Below are positions 18,257-27,168 of a stretch of DNA of 64,000 nucleotides, in pieces. Position 1 is the stretch's first letter. Each line of letters starts with the position of its first letter. The notes under the pieces are model-generated. The model saw only the letters and a program-made list of their open reading frames with translations, searched no databases and was not told where the DNA came from. The DNA comes from Acidobacteriota bacterium (GTDB lineage: Bacteria > Acidobacteriota > Terriglobia > Bryobacterales > Bryobacteraceae): positions 1,307 to 65,306 of the forward strand of contig JAFDVS010000009.1 of NCBI GenBank assembly GCA_018268935.1. The letters run 5' to 3'. The position numbers and the translations under genes were made by a program.

Positions 18257-19990
18257 TCAGGCTTCGACGGCGGGCTGCAGTAATTCGGTGCGGATCCGCG
18301 CGAGTTCGGAATCGAGTTGTTCCGGTGTTGCGCCGAGGTTGCGAAGGATGCTGCCCGTCATGGCGAGCGCCACTTCGCCTTCACCGGCGAAGACTTCGTC
18401 CGCGCCTGCTTTGCGAAGGATATCCGCCTGGCGGAGGAAATCGACGCGAGAGACGACGTGCAGTCTGGGATTCAACTGCCGGGCGATGCGGATACCTTCG
18501 CTCGCATCGGCGGCGCCGGAGGAACTGAGAATGAAGCTGGCCGCGTTGGCGACTCCTGCCTGTTCGAGCACCTCGCGCTGGTTGGCGTCGCCGTAAACCG
18601 CGCTGTAGCCTTGGGCGCGGAGCTTCTTGTGGGTCTCGATGTTCATTTCGATGATGGTGGGCTCGATGCCACGGTCGCGGAGCAGGCGGGTGACGAATCG
18701 GCCGATGGGGCCGTAGCCGACGACGATGGCGCGATGAGAGGAGGCGACATCCTCGGGGTCGGGCGCAACGGTGGAGTCGTGCTCGGTCTCGCGGTTGAGC
18801 AGCCGCCACAACTTCGGCCGCGCGTGAAGAAATGCTTCGATTGCAGGGAGTGTGCGATAGAGAAGCGGGTTGAAGAGGATGGAGATGATGGCTGCCGCCA
18901 CGAGCGGATTCATGGCGTCCGGCGGAAGCGCACCGACCTGTACGCCGAGAGTGCCCAGGAGGAACGAGAACTCGCCGATTTGGGCTAGCGCGATGGCAAC
19001 TCCGAGACCGACGTGCGAGCTGTAGCCGAGCAGGGCCACGATGGTGAGGGCCGCCAGCGGTTTTCCGATCATAACGATGGCGAGCGTGGCGAGAATGAGC
19101 AACGGCGCTTCGAGCAACTGGCTGGGGTCAAGCAGCATGCCCACGGAGAGAAAGAACATGACGGCGAAGGCATCACGCATGGGGAGCGCTTCAGCGCCTG
19201 CGCGGGCACTGAAGTCGGATTGCCCCACGACCATTCCCGCGAGGAACGCGCCGAGGGCCATGGATACATCGAAGAAGTAGGCTGAGCCAACGGCGACTCC
19301 GAGAGCGACGGCGAGTACGGAGAGTGTAAACAATTCCCGAGAATGTGTTTCGGCGATTTTGTTCAGCATCCATGGGATCATGCGGCCGGCTGCGAACCAG
19401 GTGAAGGCGATGAAGGCGCCGAGTTTGAGAGTCGCCAGTGCGAAGGGCATGGGCAGGCTGGTAGATGTACTGGTGGTGAAGATAGCGGGCAGAAGCACGA
19501 GTACGAACACGGTGAACACATCCTCAACGACGAGCCAGCCGACGGCGATGCGGCCGGTGGGACTGTGGAGTTGGCCGTTGTCGGACAGGACTCGGGTGAG
19601 CACGACAGTGCTGGCGACAGAGAGCGCGAGGCCGTAGACGATGCCAGCGGGCCAGCTCCAACCGAACAGATGCGCGGTGCACGCACCAAGCAGAGTGGCC
19701 ACGGTGCTTTGGCAGATGGCGCCGCCGATGGCCACTCCTCGGACTGCAAGTAGATCCTTGAGATGGAAGTGCAGGCCAACGCCGAACATGAGCAGGATGA
19801 CGCCGACTTCGGCGAGCTGATCGGCGAGGTGTTTGTCGGCGACGAAGCCGGGGGTGTGCGGACCAGCTAAGATTCCGGCGATGAGATAGCCGACGATGGG
19901 CGACCAGCCGAGCCGGTGCGTGATGTAGCCGAACAGCACTGCGCCAATGAAACCAATGGCGAGTGTTACGAGCAAATCGAGATTATGCAT
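18257..19990 (-). CDS. CPA2-type cation:proton antiporter with TrkA-N domain
   Basis: A 577-residue monovalent cation:proton antiporter of the YbaL/KefB-like group. About 12 membrane helices fill residues 5-380 (GWSPIVGYLIAGILAGPHTP; EVGVILLMFGVGLHF; GRIAVGWLVVEDVFTVFVLV). A cytoplasmic RCK/TrkA-N Rossmann domain follows at about 405-530 (AIVVGYGPIGRFVTRLL, with GxGxxG), likely binding NAD(H) or a nucleotide. It exports K+ or Na+ in exchange for protons. GTG 20008 is possible; ATG 19990 was chosen because GTGGAG precedes it. The flotillin gene is downstream behind a double hairpin. Confidence 0.9.
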   Translation of the reverse strand: MHNLDLLVTLAIGFIGAVLFGYITHRLGWSPIVGYLIAGILAGPHTPGFVADKHLADQLAEVGVILLMFGVGLHFHLKDLLAVRGVAIGGAICQSTVATLLGACTAHLFGWSWPAGIVYGLALSVASTVVLTRVLSDNGQLHSPTGRIAVGWLVVEDVFTVFVLVLLPAIFTTSTSTSLPMPFALATLKLGAFIAFTWFAAGRMIPWMLNKIAETHSRELFTLSVLAVALGVAVGSAYFFDVSMALGAFLAGMVVGQSDFSARAGAEALPMRDAFAVMFFLSVGMLLDPSQLLEAPLLILATLAIVMIGKPLAALTIVALLGYSSHVGLGVAIALAQIGEFSFLLGTLGVQVGALPPDAMNPLVAAAIISILFNPLLYRTLPAIEAFLHARPKLWRLLNRETEHDSTVAPDPEDVASSHRAIVVGYGPIGRFVTRLLRDRGIEPTIIEMNIETHKKLRAQGYSAVYGDANQREVLEQAGVANAASFILSSSGAADASEGIRIARQLNPRLHVVSRVDFLRQADILRKAGADEVFAGEGEVALAMTGSILRNLGATPEQLDSELARIRTELLQPAVEA

Positions 19991-20030
19991 CGTGTAGTCA
20001 TTCTCCACAAATCTGAGTTGGATGTTGGGT

Positions 20031-20369
20031 TCAGATGGAGGACTGCGGTGGAGAACGGCCGGAGGCGATGCGGTGTGTGGGCGCTTGCGGGTGGTGCGCG
20101 CCGGGGGAGGTGAGTGGGCTTCTGGTGAATGGAAGCGGGTTGTTGATGGACTGCGATGACTCGCTGGATGTGGACTTGGAGGGGTGGACTTTTCCTTGTT
20201 CCCAGTGGCTGCGATCGCGTGTGGTGAGATCAGCTAGGGCGCGCTTGGTGGGGATGGCAAGTTCTCTGGTGTGCTGCGTGGAGGTGGCTGAGGCGAGGCC
20301 GGCGTATTGGGGAAATGAGAGGAAAGCTGCGCACAGACAGGTGGCGAGGATGTGCGCTGAGGATCTCAA
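20031..20369 (-). CDS. Possible small secreted protein (weak)
   Basis: The interval 19991-20446 holds no strong gene. This 112-residue minus-strand frame begins with a sequence like a signal peptide (AHILATCLCAAFLSFPQYAG) after a TTG start, then a Ser/Thr/Pro-rich tail without known motifs. Third codon positions are only mildly GC-rich, no clear ribosome-binding site was found, and a plus-strand frame covers nearly the same bases. It may be a leader or regulatory region for the antiporter gene instead. Confidence 0.25.
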   Translation of the reverse strand: MRSSAHILATCLCAAFLSFPQYAGLASATSTQHTRELAIPTKRALADLTTRDRSHWEQGKVHPSKSTSSESSQSINNPLPFTRSPLTSPGAHHPQAPTHRIASGRSPPQSSI

Positions 20370-20446
20370 CTTCTATCGTATCAGGGATCAGGGGAGTGGC
20401 CGTTCAAAGTCACCGCTCGCTCACGCGCGCGGCTCAGAAGATTATG

Positions 20447-21496
20447 TCAGTGTATCCCTTTGAGTTTGAGGTGGAGATGATTGGAGGGAATGAGGCCGAG
20501 CTTATCTTTGCGTTTGATGTCACCGCCAGCGGCGAGGACGGCTTTCCACATGCGCTCATTGCCGCGTGAGGCGGCTTGATGGACGGCAGTCCAGCCGCGA
20601 TGGTCGGGGATGTTGGGATCGGCGCCTTTTTCGAGCATCCAGATGGCTTGTTGCACCTGTCCCCAGCGAATGAGTTCACTGACGATGGGGCGGTCCTGTT
20701 CGAAGCGGTGGTTCAGGTCAGCGCCGTGGCGAAGGGCGGCTTCGGCGAAGTCCATCTCTTTGCGCCAGGCGGCGGAAGGCAATGCCTGGGTCGCGTCGGC
20801 GCCTCGTTCGAGAAGAAGTTCGAACATCTCCAGGTGGCCACTGTTGGCGGCGAAGTAGGTGACGTTGAGCTGATGGCTCCAGCCTTTGGTGAGGGCGTTG
20901 GGATCGGCTCCTGCGTCGAGCAGCGCGGCAGCAATCTGGAGGAGTGCTTTGCGGCAATCCATGCGAGAGGCGGCGCAGCATTGCAACGCCGTGAGTCCAC
21001 CGTCATCGCGGGCCGTGGCCAGCGATGACTCAGCTTTGAGCGCGGCCTTCGCTTTCTTCGTGTCGCCGAGGGCGCAAGTGGCGTAATAGTTGATTGAGGC
21101 GCCACCTTTTTGAAGGCGCTGGACGAAGGGATGGACGCCGGTGAAGGCTGCTATGAGGAGCGCGCGTGCCGGCGGCCAAGCGCCGGGGAGTTCCGGATCG
21201 GCGCCGTTGGCGAGAAGCCAGTCGAGGCATTCCAGGCGGGCCTGCGGAGGCGCTGCGGGTTTCTCTTCGCGATGCGGCTCTTCCTGCAGCAACGCATGCA
21301 AAGCGCGATAGCCGCGCCATGAGGCATTGAGATCGGCGCCGTGCTTGCGAAGTTCGGCAAGGGCCTGTTTCCACGCCAGGCGGCCTGCTTCGACGACAGG
21401 GCGCGGGCTCTTGGCCGCATCTGGTCTGGCGGTAAGGTAGTCTCTGACGTCGGCTAATTTCCCGTTACGCAAACGAGCGATGAGCTGATCGGGCAC
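20447..21496 (-). CDS. Ankyrin-repeat protein
   Basis: A 349-residue soluble protein built of ankyrin repeats. Repeats can be read at RKHGADLNASWRGYRALHAL, LANGADPELPGAW, LDAGADPNALTKGWSHQLNV, LLERGADATQALP, RHGADLNHRFEQDRPIV and EKGADPNIPDHRGWTAVHQA. No signal peptide or enzyme domain is present, so it probably binds a protein partner in the cytoplasm. It is divergent from the C45-type hydrolase gene, with 24 bp between the starts, so their promoters overlap. The partner is unknown. Confidence 0.9.
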   Translation of the reverse strand: MPDQLIARLRNGKLADVRDYLTARPDAAKSPRPVVEAGRLAWKQALAELRKHGADLNASWRGYRALHALLQEEPHREEKPAAPPQARLECLDWLLANGADPELPGAWPPARALLIAAFTGVHPFVQRLQKGGASINYYATCALGDTKKAKAALKAESSLATARDDGGLTALQCCAASRMDCRKALLQIAAALLDAGADPNALTKGWSHQLNVTYFAANSGHLEMFELLLERGADATQALPSAAWRKEMDFAEAALRHGADLNHRFEQDRPIVSELIRWGQVQQAIWMLEKGADPNIPDHRGWTAVHQAASRGNERMWKAVLAAGGDIKRKDKLGLIPSNHLHLKLKGIH

Positions 21497-21507
21497 TCAC
21501 TACTCCC

Positions 21508-21513
21508 TATAAT
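21508..21513 (+). promoter_or_regulatory. -10 box for the C45-type hydrolase gene
   Basis: A perfect TATAAT ends 7 nt before ATG 21521, so transcription would begin at or next to the start codon (leaderless mRNA). The -35 region is weak. The box lies upstream of the ankyrin gene start at 21496 as well. Confidence 0.55.
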
Positions 21514-21520
21514 CAAGATC

Positions 21521-22942
21521 ATGACACGGATGACGCGGCGCTCGATACTTGCCGGGCTGGGGGTGGCTCCGGGGTGGCTTTGGGGAGCGAAGGGCGATGC
21601 ACGATTGCGGGACTCTTTTCGCAAAGCGTCGCGCAACGGATGGCTGCATGTGCGGCTGGAAGGAAGCCCGAGCGAGATCGGATTTCAGCACGGCTACTGG
21701 CTTTCGACGGAGATTGCGACGGCGCATCGCACGATTGCATTTGAACTGGAGCGCGACTCGCGCAAGCCCTGGAGCTTCTTCCGCGACGCGGCGAAGCAGT
21801 ACCTGTGGCCGGCGGTGGTGGCGGAGTATCGCGAAGAGATTGAGGGGATCGCCGCGGGCGTGAAAGCGCGTGGATCCTCGCTCGATGTATGGGACATGGT
21901 GGCGTTGAATGCATGGCTCGAATGGTCGCCGTATTTTCTCGATTGGCATGCGGCGCGGAATGGGGAGAAGACGCCTGCTTCGGTGACGACCGCGGATCGG
22001 TGCAGCGCGTTTGTGGCGACGGGTTCGTATACGGCGGATGGCAAGCCAGTGATGGGGCACAATGCCTGGACCGGATATGCGAACGGCGTGTATTGGAACA
22101 TCATCTTCGAGATTTACCCTTCGCATGGGCATTCGATTCTGATGGATGGCTATCCGGGCTTGATTCATTCCGGCGATGATTTCGGCGTGAACTCGGCGGG
22201 GATGGCGATTACGGAGACGACGATCACGCAGTTTTCGGGGTGGGATCCGCAGGGCATGCCGGAGTTCATGCGGGCTCGTAAGGCGATGCAGTACGCTTCG
22301 TCGATTGATGAATTCGCGACGCTGATGAAGACGGGCAACAACGGCGGGTACGCGAACAATTGGCTGGTGGTGGACTGCAAGACCGGGGAGATCGCGGACC
22401 TGGAATTGGGGTTGAAGAATGTGACCCTGCAGCGGACTCGCGACGGATACTTCGCGGGCGCGAACTTTCCGGTGAGCGAGAAACTGGCGCGGGAAGAGAC
22501 GAAGTTCGATTTGACGGACAAGGGGCACAGCGCGAATGCGCGGCGGGTGCGTTGGGGGCAGTTACTGGAGCAGCACAAAGGGAAGATCGATGTTGAACTG
22601 GCGAAGCGGTTTCTATCGGATCATTACGATGTCATTCAGGAGAAGGAAGCACCGGGGGAGCGAACGTTGTGCGGGCATATTGATCTTTCGCCGCGCGGGC
22701 TGAAGCCGTGGGCGGATGAATTCGCCGCGGTGGGCGCGGTGCAGGCGAAGGCGGCATCGGCGGCGATGTTGCAGCAGATGACGTTCGCGGCGGCGCAGGG
22801 GCATTCGTGCGGTCTGCATTTCAAGGCGTCGCAGCACCTGGCGCGGCACAAACAGTATGCATGGCAGAAGCCGTATCTGCGGGATCTGCCGTCGCGGCCG
22901 TGGACGGTGTTTCAGGCCAGTGCGCGGCGGCCTTCGGTATAA
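21521..22942 (+). CDS. Tat-exported C45/phospholipase-B-like N-terminal-nucleophile hydrolase
   Basis: A 473-residue exported protein with a twin-arginine signal (MTRRSILAGLGVAPGWLWG). The core matches the phospholipase-B-like/C45 acyltransferase fold: PSEIGFQHGYWL near the N-terminus, then DRCSAFVATGSYTADGKPVM, in which Cys161 would be freed by self-cleavage and act as nucleophile, then GHNAW, SGDDFGVNSAGMAITETTI, and NNWLVVDCKTGEIADLELG. Relatives hydrolyse amide or ester bonds in lipids, penicillin-like compounds or peptides; the substrate here cannot be told. Its stop codon overlaps the -10 box of larE. Confidence 0.85.
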   Translation: MTRMTRRSILAGLGVAPGWLWGAKGDARLRDSFRKASRNGWLHVRLEGSPSEIGFQHGYWLSTEIATAHRTIAFELERDSRKPWSFFRDAAKQYLWPAVVAEYREEIEGIAAGVKARGSSLDVWDMVALNAWLEWSPYFLDWHAARNGEKTPASVTTADRCSAFVATGSYTADGKPVMGHNAWTGYANGVYWNIIFEIYPSHGHSILMDGYPGLIHSGDDFGVNSAGMAITETTITQFSGWDPQGMPEFMRARKAMQYASSIDEFATLMKTGNNGGYANNWLVVDCKTGEIADLELGLKNVTLQRTRDGYFAGANFPVSEKLAREETKFDLTDKGHSANARRVRWGQLLEQHKGKIDVELAKRFLSDHYDVIQEKEAPGERTLCGHIDLSPRGLKPWADEFAAVGAVQAKAASAAMLQQMTFAAAQGHSCGLHFKASQHLARHKQYAWQKPYLRDLPSRPWTVFQASARRPSV

Positions 22943-22943
22943 T
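22938..22943 (+). promoter_or_regulatory. -10 box for larE, overlapping the upstream stop codon
   Basis: TATAAT ends 7 nt before ATG 22951, and its TAA is the stop codon of the preceding gene. No good -35 is present. The spacing suggests a leaderless larE transcript. Confidence 0.5.
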
Positions 22944-22950
22944 CACGCAT

Positions 22951-23814
22951 ATGGCAGTATTAGTGGCACTGGGCGCCGGTCCTCAGTTGGATCCCGAACG
23001 GCTGCTGGCCAAGCAGGAGCGTTTGCTGGAGAACCTGCGTTCGCTGGGGCAGGTGATGATCGCCTACTCCGGGGGCACGGATTCGGCGTATCTGGCTTGG
23101 GCGGCGCAGCAGGCGTTGGGTTCGGAGTGCGTGGCAATTACGGCGGATTCGGCATCGATTCCGGAGTCGCACAAGCGCGATGCCGAGGCGTTCGCACAGC
23201 AGTTCGGCATTCGCCACGAGTACATTCCGACGTTTGAATTCGACAATCCGGATTACGCGCAGAATGCTCCGGACCGCTGCTTCCATTGCAAGGACGAATT
23301 GTTTAAGCGGATGGAGGAAGTGGGCGCCGAGCGCGGGATCGCGCACATCATCTACGGCGTGAACCAGGATGACCTGGGGGATTACCGGCCGGGGCAGAAT
23401 GCAGCCAAGCGGCACCAGGTGAAGGCTCCGCTGGTGGACGTGCAGTTGACGAAGGCGGAGATTCGCGAGTTGTCGCGGATGGCTGGATTGCCGACCTGGG
23501 ACAGGCCTGCATCGGCGTGCTTGTCGTCGCGGATTCCGTATGGCACTCCGGTGACGATTCAGACGGTGAAGACCGTGGAGCGTGGCGAGGAAGAGTTGAA
23601 GGCGCTGGGTTTCCGGCAGTTCCGGGTGCGCTTCCACGACAAGCTGGTGCGGATCGAGATTGCACGCGAAGAATTGGAGAAGGCGCTGTCGCTGGATATG
23701 GCGGGGAAGATGCTGGCGATCTTCAAGCCGCTGGGTTTCCATTACGTGACGCTGGACCTGGAGGGATACCGCCAGGGCGCCATGAACGAAGTGTTGGGAC
23801 TATCGAAAGTGTGA
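22951..23814 (+). CDS. larE: ATP-dependent sacrificial sulfur transferase LarE
   Basis: A 287-residue PP-loop enzyme. In lactate racemase maturation, LarE adenylylates pyridinium-3,5-biscarboxylate and gives up a sulfur to make the nickel-pincer cofactor. The ATP loop SGGTDS is at 40-45; DRCFHCKDELFKRM and GVNQDDLGDYRPG are family blocks; Cys190 in PASACLSSR is at the place of the sacrificial cysteine. A single cysteine there suggests the self-consuming type and not the iron-sulfur type. The frame opens at 22807, but ATG 22951 matches the family N-terminus and follows a -10 box. No larA, larB or larC is in the window. Confidence 0.93.
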   Translation: MAVLVALGAGPQLDPERLLAKQERLLENLRSLGQVMIAYSGGTDSAYLAWAAQQALGSECVAITADSASIPESHKRDAEAFAQQFGIRHEYIPTFEFDNPDYAQNAPDRCFHCKDELFKRMEEVGAERGIAHIIYGVNQDDLGDYRPGQNAAKRHQVKAPLVDVQLTKAEIRELSRMAGLPTWDRPASACLSSRIPYGTPVTIQTVKTVERGEEELKALGFRQFRVRFHDKLVRIEIAREELEKALSLDMAGKMLAIFKPLGFHYVTLDLEGYRQGAMNEVLGLSKV

Positions 23815-23849
23815 ACGAAACGCCCGCGCGTTGCGTTGTTTCTGAGTGA

Positions 23850-24737
23850 ATGCTTACCGCTCCTATTGATCAACTGGTAGACGCTCTGCCCGCGCAGGGG
23901 ATGACCGTGCAGGCGCTGAAGGCGCTGGACTACATCGCTCCCGGGCAATGGGTGAATATCAACCGTTTCGACAACATGATTCGTGTCGTCACCGGCAATG
24001 GCGATGATGCTTTTGTGAAGGCCGTGCGGCAACGGGCACTGGCGATGTACGCCGATGAAAGCCAGGGGTACCAGCGCGCGGTGTGGATCTACCAGATGGT
24101 GGATTCCACGGATTCGAAGCTGGGGATGGCGGCGCTGGCGAACAAAGCCGGCGAACTGCTGAGCATCCTGTCGTTCCTGAGTTCGATTACCCCGAAGGCG
24201 GATACAACGCAGTCGATTGACCTGGCGATGAAGATCATTGCCGAGGTGATGGCGTTCAAGTATCTGAATACGACCGCGCCGGGCGATGGCGTGATGGATT
24301 TCGCGAGCGGACTGCTGGAGTATCAGAAGGAGAATCTGATCCGTGTGGCGGCGATGCTGACCTTCGATGGGCTGGTGCCGCTGGGCCCGGATTTCGCGCG
24401 GAAGCTGATGTACACGGCGCAGGGGATGCGGCTATCGGACCTGGAGAGCAACGCGACGTATCAACGGCTGCGGAGCGTGATCCCGGGTGGTGTGTCGCCG
24501 TTGCAGTTCGTCTCTGGCGGTGTGAGCGCGTTGAGCAATCACATGGGCGGGTTCACGAACCGCTACGGCTTGTCGATGGCGCGGGTGGTGCCGCAGTTGC
24601 GCGGGATCATTGAGTTCGCCGATGATAAGCTCGATTACGTGGCTGGGTTTATCGACATGAGCACGAATTACATGGAGCACACGGGCATTCAGTCTGTGGC
24701 TCGCGTGCTGATTGCGCGGGCGGCGCAGCAGACCTAA
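23850..24737 (+). CDS. Conserved hypothetical protein upstream of an ABC permease
   Basis: A 295-residue soluble, mostly helical protein I do not recognise. It has no signal peptide, no membrane segment and no obvious catalytic motif. Visible pieces are IAPGQWVNINRFDNMIRVVT, ALAMYADESQGYQRAVWIYQM and TPKADTTQSIDLAMKIIAEV. It is followed 7 bp later by an FtsX/MacB-type permease that has no ATPase gene beside it, so the two are very likely one operon. It could be a cytoplasmic partner of that permease, but nothing in the sequence marks it as an ATPase (no Walker A). Confidence 0.8.
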   Translation: MLTAPIDQLVDALPAQGMTVQALKALDYIAPGQWVNINRFDNMIRVVTGNGDDAFVKAVRQRALAMYADESQGYQRAVWIYQMVDSTDSKLGMAALANKAGELLSILSFLSSITPKADTTQSIDLAMKIIAEVMAFKYLNTTAPGDGVMDFASGLLEYQKENLIRVAAMLTFDGLVPLGPDFARKLMYTAQGMRLSDLESNATYQRLRSVIPGGVSPLQFVSGGVSALSNHMGGFTNRYGLSMARVVPQLRGIIEFADDKLDYVAGFIDMSTNYMEHTGIQSVARVLIARAAQQT

Positions 24738-24744
24738 AGGCGCG

Positions 24745-25950
24745 ATGCGATTTGGCGAAGCCGTCCGCTTCAGCATGCAGGCCCTGGCGGCGAACCGTGT
24801 GCGCACGTTGCTCACGGCATTGGGACTGCTGATCGGGAACATGTCGGTGATTCTGGTGGTGACGATTTCGCTCACCAGCCGGGAGTACATTCTCGAGCAG
24901 ATCAGCGGGGTGGGGAGCAATCTGATCACGGCGTACTTCGATGCCGGCAATCGCGAAGCGAGCTCGGTTACGGGCGATTACGTGAAGCTGGCCGATGTGG
25001 AGGCGGTGAAGGCGCAGTTAGGGAATCGGGTGAAGGCGGCCACCGGAGTGATGTCGGATTTTTCCAGCATCGTGATGGACGGGCGGCTACGGGATATTAA
25101 GGTAATCGGGTCCGATGATCAGTATGCGAAGGTGCGGAACCTGGTGATTGTGGCGGGGCGGCATATGGATGCCTCGGATGTGACGCTGCGGCAGCGGGTG
25201 GCGCTATTGACGGATTACCTGGCGCGCGGGTTGTATGGATCGCAATCGGCGGCGATCGGGCAGACGCTGAAGCTGTATGGGCTGCAGTTCACGGTGGTGG
25301 GGACGTTCAAGGAGAAGACGGATACGTTCGGGTTGAGCGAGTTGTCGCGGGAGTCGATTCTGATTCCGGTGACGGTGCTGCGGTACTTCGTGCCGTATGA
25401 GCGAATTGACCCGATGTATGTGCAGGCGCAGCGGCTGGAGGACGTGGAGCCCTTAACGAAGCAGGTGAGCCTGATTCTGGAGAGCCGGCATCGCGAGGGC
25501 GCGAATTACTTTGTCGGCAATCTGACTGGGATATTGGATGCGGCCAAGAACATCTCGATTGTGTTGACGATCGTGCTGATCCTGATCGCGGCGATTGCGC
25601 TGGTGATCAGCGGGATCGGGATCATGAACATCATGCTGGTGACGGTGACGGAACGGACCAGGGAGATTGGCGTGCGGCTGGCGGTGGGCGCGAAGCGGCG
25701 GGATATTCTGATGCAGTTTCTGATGGAGGCGGTGTTGATCAGTTTGAGTGGGGGACTGGTGGGAGTGCTGCTGGGCGTGGCGGTGCCGTTGAGCTTGCCG
25801 CTGTTTGTGGATTTTGTGGTGATCCAGGTTTCGAAGGCGTCGGTAGTGGTGGCGTTTGGGGTTTCGTTTGGCGTGGGGCTGGTGTTTGGGATGCTGCCGG
25901 CGAACCGGGCGTCGCGGCTGAATCCGACGGAGGCGCTGCGGTATGAATAG
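24745..25950 (+). CDS. MacB/FtsX-type ABC transporter permease
   Basis: A 401-residue integral membrane protein of the MacB family. Helix 1 is at about 18-42 (NRVRTLLTALGLLIGNMSVI), followed by a periplasmic MacB-PCD domain of about 230 residues (GVGSNLITAYFDAGN; LYGSQSAAIGQTLKLYG), then three helices in the C-terminal FtsX domain (ISGIGIMNIMLVTVTERTRE; EAVLISLSGGLVGVLLGVAV; FGVGLVFGMLPANRASRLNP). It works with an ATPase to push lipids, peptides or drugs out or to transmit force. No ATPase gene is adjacent. ATG 24745 was chosen over 24712 because of AAAGG at 24736 and because it begins at the family N-terminus. Confidence 0.88.
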   Translation: MRFGEAVRFSMQALAANRVRTLLTALGLLIGNMSVILVVTISLTSREYILEQISGVGSNLITAYFDAGNREASSVTGDYVKLADVEAVKAQLGNRVKAATGVMSDFSSIVMDGRLRDIKVIGSDDQYAKVRNLVIVAGRHMDASDVTLRQRVALLTDYLARGLYGSQSAAIGQTLKLYGLQFTVVGTFKEKTDTFGLSELSRESILIPVTVLRYFVPYERIDPMYVQAQRLEDVEPLTKQVSLILESRHREGANYFVGNLTGILDAAKNISIVLTIVLILIAAIALVISGIGIMNIMLVTVTERTREIGVRLAVGAKRRDILMQFLMEAVLISLSGGLVGVLLGVAVPLSLPLFVDFVVIQVSKASVVVAFGVSFGVGLVFGMLPANRASRLNPTEALRYE

Positions 25951-25953
25951 GGT

Positions 25954-26421
25954 ATGGAGAAGCAGCAGCGCGAGACCAGAATACGGAGATCGGATTGGCT
26001 CGGAATACACTAGGCACGATGGGGGGACGCTCTTCACGAGTGCGGTCTTGAGCCCAACACGTTGAACAAGTCTCCTACCAATGCCGAAGTCAAGATGAAG
26101 ACTCGCAGGTCACCGGGCTTCCCCTGGCCCGAAACGTTCGCACGCCTCGATTCGAAGCGTCAACTGGCTGAGCGGGTGTTGGAACATTGCCGGCAACATC
26201 CAGGTTTTGAAGATGTCATTGCGATCTGTTCTCCCGTGATTCAGAGCAAGGAGATAAGCCGCCAAATATTGACTGCGGAGTCTGGGGTGGAATTCACGGA
26301 TGATCCATCCGGTATCGAGGCATACTGGCACAGACGATTTGCCGCAAAGCGTAAGAACGGGGAATGGTTCGAACTTGCCGCGGACGATGTGGCCGCGTTC
26401 AAGAGACGGAAGTTTATGTGA
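25954..26421 (+). pseudogene. Decayed GIY-YIG nuclease-family gene
   Basis: The frame read from ATG 25954 gives a protein start and then RRSDWLGIH, an amber stop at 26011-26013 where relatives have Trp (TGG to TAG), then ARWGDALHECGLEPNTLN. Next, about 25 residues present in relatives are missing and the chain resumes at KSPTNAEVKMK, FARLDSKRQLAERVLEHCRQ, GFEDVIAIC. The GIY-YIG catalytic core itself is gone. The end is intact: TDDPSGIEAYWHRRFAAKRK, GEWFEL, DVAAFKRRKFM. So the gene has a nonsense codon and at least two in-frame deletions. A residual frame 26062-26421 (119 codons, TTG start) remains open. The comparison with relatives is from memory, not from an alignment run. Confidence 0.75.
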
Positions 26422-26449
26422 AGGCAGTGTTGCGGTAAGAATAGAATGA

Positions 26450-27063
<614 letters not shown>

Positions 27064-27168
27064 TGGACACTCGGTTGGGGCGAGTTATTGATCGACTCGA
27101 TCCAGAGTCTGGGGCACTGCGCGAGTGATCGTGCAGCGGGATTCATCAAATTGTAAGATAGGATCTTA

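Noticed and set aside
20035..20463. 142-codon plus-strand frame in the antiporter/ankyrin interval
   Set aside because: No ribosome-binding site and odd Cys/Gly-rich composition; runs into the ankyrin gene end on the other strand.
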